Assembly: GCF_004684345.1 (NCBI RefSeq)
Contig: NZ_CP038469.1
Span: 3,162,001-3,226,000 of the forward strand
Direction: 5' to 3'
DNA from: Citrobacter tructae
GTDB taxonomy: Bacteria; Pseudomonadota; Gammaproteobacteria; Enterobacterales; Enterobacteriaceae
Length of the DNA: 64,000 nucleotides
Shown here: positions 62,541 through 64,000 of the stretch, piece by piece
Numbering within the stretch: position 1 is the stretch's first letter
Layout: each line of letters opens with the position of its first letter
Notes under the pieces: model-generated
Database searches by the model: none
Told to the model about the DNA's origin: nothing
What the model saw: the letters and a program-made list of their open reading frames with translations, nothing else
Made by a program: the position numbers and the translations under genes

Positions 62541-63845
62541 CTATAAGTTCCCCAGCACGCTAAACCACAGATAATCGAGCGGCAACAGAACCAAGTACGT
62601 TGCCGCAGCCAGCGTGATGCACAGCAGCATCCCGGTCCTTGCAGGCACTTTCCCGAGCGCCATTGCCACCACGATCGGCGAAGCCTGATACGGCAGTAGC
62701 GGCGTGGAATAGCCCAGCACCTGAATCATAATCACCGACAGCAGCGGAAACCCCGTCGCATCGGCAAAGCTCTGCGCCAGCGTGGTATACAGCGCCGGGA
62801 CGCCGTTGGCGGTCATAATAAAATTGAGCGCGGTGGTAATGCCGGTTAGCGCCAGGAAGCTGGTAAACGGTTTTTCGGCATCCAGCGGCATTACCTGTAA
62901 CAACGCCTCACCCACCGCGCGACCAATACCGGTTTGCGTGACGGTAATCGCCAGCCCCAAAATCCCCGCGACGTAAATACAGGTGCGGATGTTCACCCCG
63001 CTGGAAAACTCTTCCCCATTGATAAAGCCAACCCGAGGTAGCAGCGTAATGATCGCTGCCACTAACCCGGTCCACGCCGGACCGATGCCGTGCCAGCTTT
63101 CGCTGATCCACATCAGCAGCACCACTGCCAACATCCAGGCCAGCCGTTTTTCTTCACGGCTCATCGGCGCAGGCGGCGTGACATCGCGCGGGGCATGGGG
63201 CTTACCGGGAAACAGCCAGCAGATAAGTACGATGAGTACAGCGCCTTTAAGCCAGCCCAAAACTGGCGTATGCAGCAGCAAATAGGGAAGATAATTGAGA
63301 TGGATACCGTAAGAGCCTTCCGCTGCACCGCTCATCACCAGATTCGGCACGTTAGCGGGTAAAATCGTCGCGGAAAGCTGGAAGGTACCAAAACCCACGG
63401 CCAGCGCCAGGCCATACCAGGCGCGTGTACCGTCGATAATGCCGGCACGTTTCGCCATTGCCGCGACAATCGGCATCAGCAGCGCGATACGCCCCATGTT
63501 GGACGGCATCACAAACGCCAGCGCGTAGCTCAGCAGCACCACGCTCGCCACCATTAACGGCCAGGAGTCGGTCAACCGGGATGACAACGCACGCGCCGCC
63601 CTGTCCGCCAGCCCCGTTTTACGGATCGCGATACCCAGCACAAAACCACTGAACACCAGCCAGAACGCCGACGAGGCAAAACCGCCGAAGATCACCTCCG
63701 GTGGCGCGATTTTGGCCACCATCGCCACGGCAAAGAAAATCAGCGCCGTGATGAACTCGGGCAGCAGCGAGGTCGCCCAGAGCAGGATGGTGATGCCAAC
63801 CACCAGTGAAGGGATGAACAGCGGATGTGTAAACCAGAGCGACAT
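62541..63845 (-). CDS. SLC13/DASS-like permease (divergent, substrate unknown)
   Basis: Membrane protein of 434 residues with about eleven hydrophobic segments. It belongs to the ion-transporter superfamily near DASS but is shorter than the CitT type. The first motif reads FVMPSNMGRI (Ser115-Asn116-Met117), a variant of SNT, and a second candidate substrate hairpin is FIMTANGVPALYTT. The ribosome-binding AGGAG lies 6 bases before the ATG. A 113-base gap separates it from the following transporter gene, so a shared transcript is possible. Substrate not predictable; anionic metabolite by family. Confidence 0.87.
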   Translation of the reverse strand: MSLWFTHPLFIPSLVVGITILLWATSLLPEFITALIFFAVAMVAKIAPPEVIFGGFASSAFWLVFSGFVLGIAIRKTGLADRAARALSSRLTDSWPLMVASVVLLSYALAFVMPSNMGRIALLMPIVAAMAKRAGIIDGTRAWYGLALAVGFGTFQLSATILPANVPNLVMSGAAEGSYGIHLNYLPYLLLHTPVLGWLKGAVLIVLICWLFPGKPHAPRDVTPPAPMSREEKRLAWMLAVVLLMWISESWHGIGPAWTGLVAAIITLLPRVGFINGEEFSSGVNIRTCIYVAGILGLAITVTQTGIGRAVGEALLQVMPLDAEKPFTSFLALTGITTALNFIMTANGVPALYTTLAQSFADATGFPLLSVIMIQVLGYSTPLLPYQASPIVVAMALGKVPARTGMLLCITLAAATYLVLLPLDYLWFSVLGNL

Positions 63846-63917
63846 GCCTGTCTCCTGTTGTTTTTTTCAACAAGAATACGGGGACAGGCAGAGCGAGTAA
63901 ACGCCAGAATAGGTGGG

Positions 63918-64000
63918 TTACTGCAGGATCTGGCACTGATGATCCTGAATCTCCTCGGCGGAAGCGAGATTGAGCGACAGCAGATTGCGCTGGGTCGCCA
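63918..64000 (-). CDS. cdh: CDP-diacylglycerol pyrophosphatase Cdh (3' end only)
   Basis: Only the last 27 codons lie in the window. The peptide ATQRNLLSLNLASAEEIQDH followed by QCQILQ and TAA (63918-63920) matches what I recall of the Cdh C-terminus. Cdh hydrolyses CDP-diacylglycerol to phosphatidate and CMP at the inner membrane. In E. coli cdh directly follows tpiA; here the transporter pair separates them. Confidence 0.8.
   Translation of the reverse strand, partial: ATQRNLLSLNLASAEEIQDHQCQILQ

Overview
The window is chromosomal core DNA from an enteric bacterium (Enterobacteriaceae, in the Escherichia/Salmonella/Citrobacter group). Nearly every protein is close to its Escherichia coli K-12 counterpart in length and sequence as I know it. 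Gene order follows the E. coli segment birA - murB - rrnB - murI - btuB through glpFKX - fpr - tpiA - cdh. A Citrobacter is my best guess, but this cannot be settled from the sequence alone.

Layout. 1-1750: birA (cut by the window edge) and murB, minus strand. 1872-7374: a complete rRNA operon on the minus strand with P1 and P2 promoters, boxA sites, 16S, tRNA-Ile, tRNA-Ala, 23S, 5S and a terminator. 7425-10340: murI, btuB and the btuB cobalamin riboswitch. 10436-15300: trmA, yijD, fabR, sthA, oxyR and the small RNA gene oxyS. 15342-19878: argHBC and argE, divergent around paired ARG boxes. 20123-25663: ppc, eptC (cptA) and the AraC-type regulator yijO. 25650-35189: a sugar PTS / glycyl-radical-enzyme block (frwD, pflC, pflD, frwB, frwC; divergent ptsA, fsaB, gldA). 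35273-44253: katG and metF, an inserted LysR/carboxymuconolactone-decarboxylase pair, then metL, metB and divergent metJ, with MetJ operator arrays. 44307-52713: rpmE, priA, cytR, ftsN, hslV, hslU, menA, rraA. 52905-54099: an accessory SDR gene, a REP, an ERIC element and zapB. 54529-60913: glpF, glpK, glpX, fpr, yiiR, yiiQ, tpiA. 60955-64000: two DASS/SLC13-type anion transporter genes and the 3' end of cdh.

How the genes work together. Three themes recur: amino-acid biosynthesis under ArgR and MetJ control; oxidative-stress defence (oxyR, oxyS, katG, with sthA and fpr handling NADPH); and three-carbon metabolism (gldA, fsaB, glpF, glpK, glpX, tpiA, ppc). The frw/pfl/ptsA/fsaB/gldA block looks like one catabolic module, with intact phosphorelay and radical-enzyme residues but no substrate I can name.

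Differences from the E. coli K-12 order. The rRNA spacer carries tRNA-Ile and tRNA-Ala instead of tRNA-Glu. yijE/yijF and yiiX are missing. Three accessory loci are inserted: LysR plus CMD, the SDR, and the transporter pair. I found no CRISPR array, prophage, insertion sequence, toxin-antitoxin locus or defence island, and nothing I would call a clearly new system. The best leads are the orphan frw/pfl module, the changed terminator loop of OxyS, and the accessory inserts.
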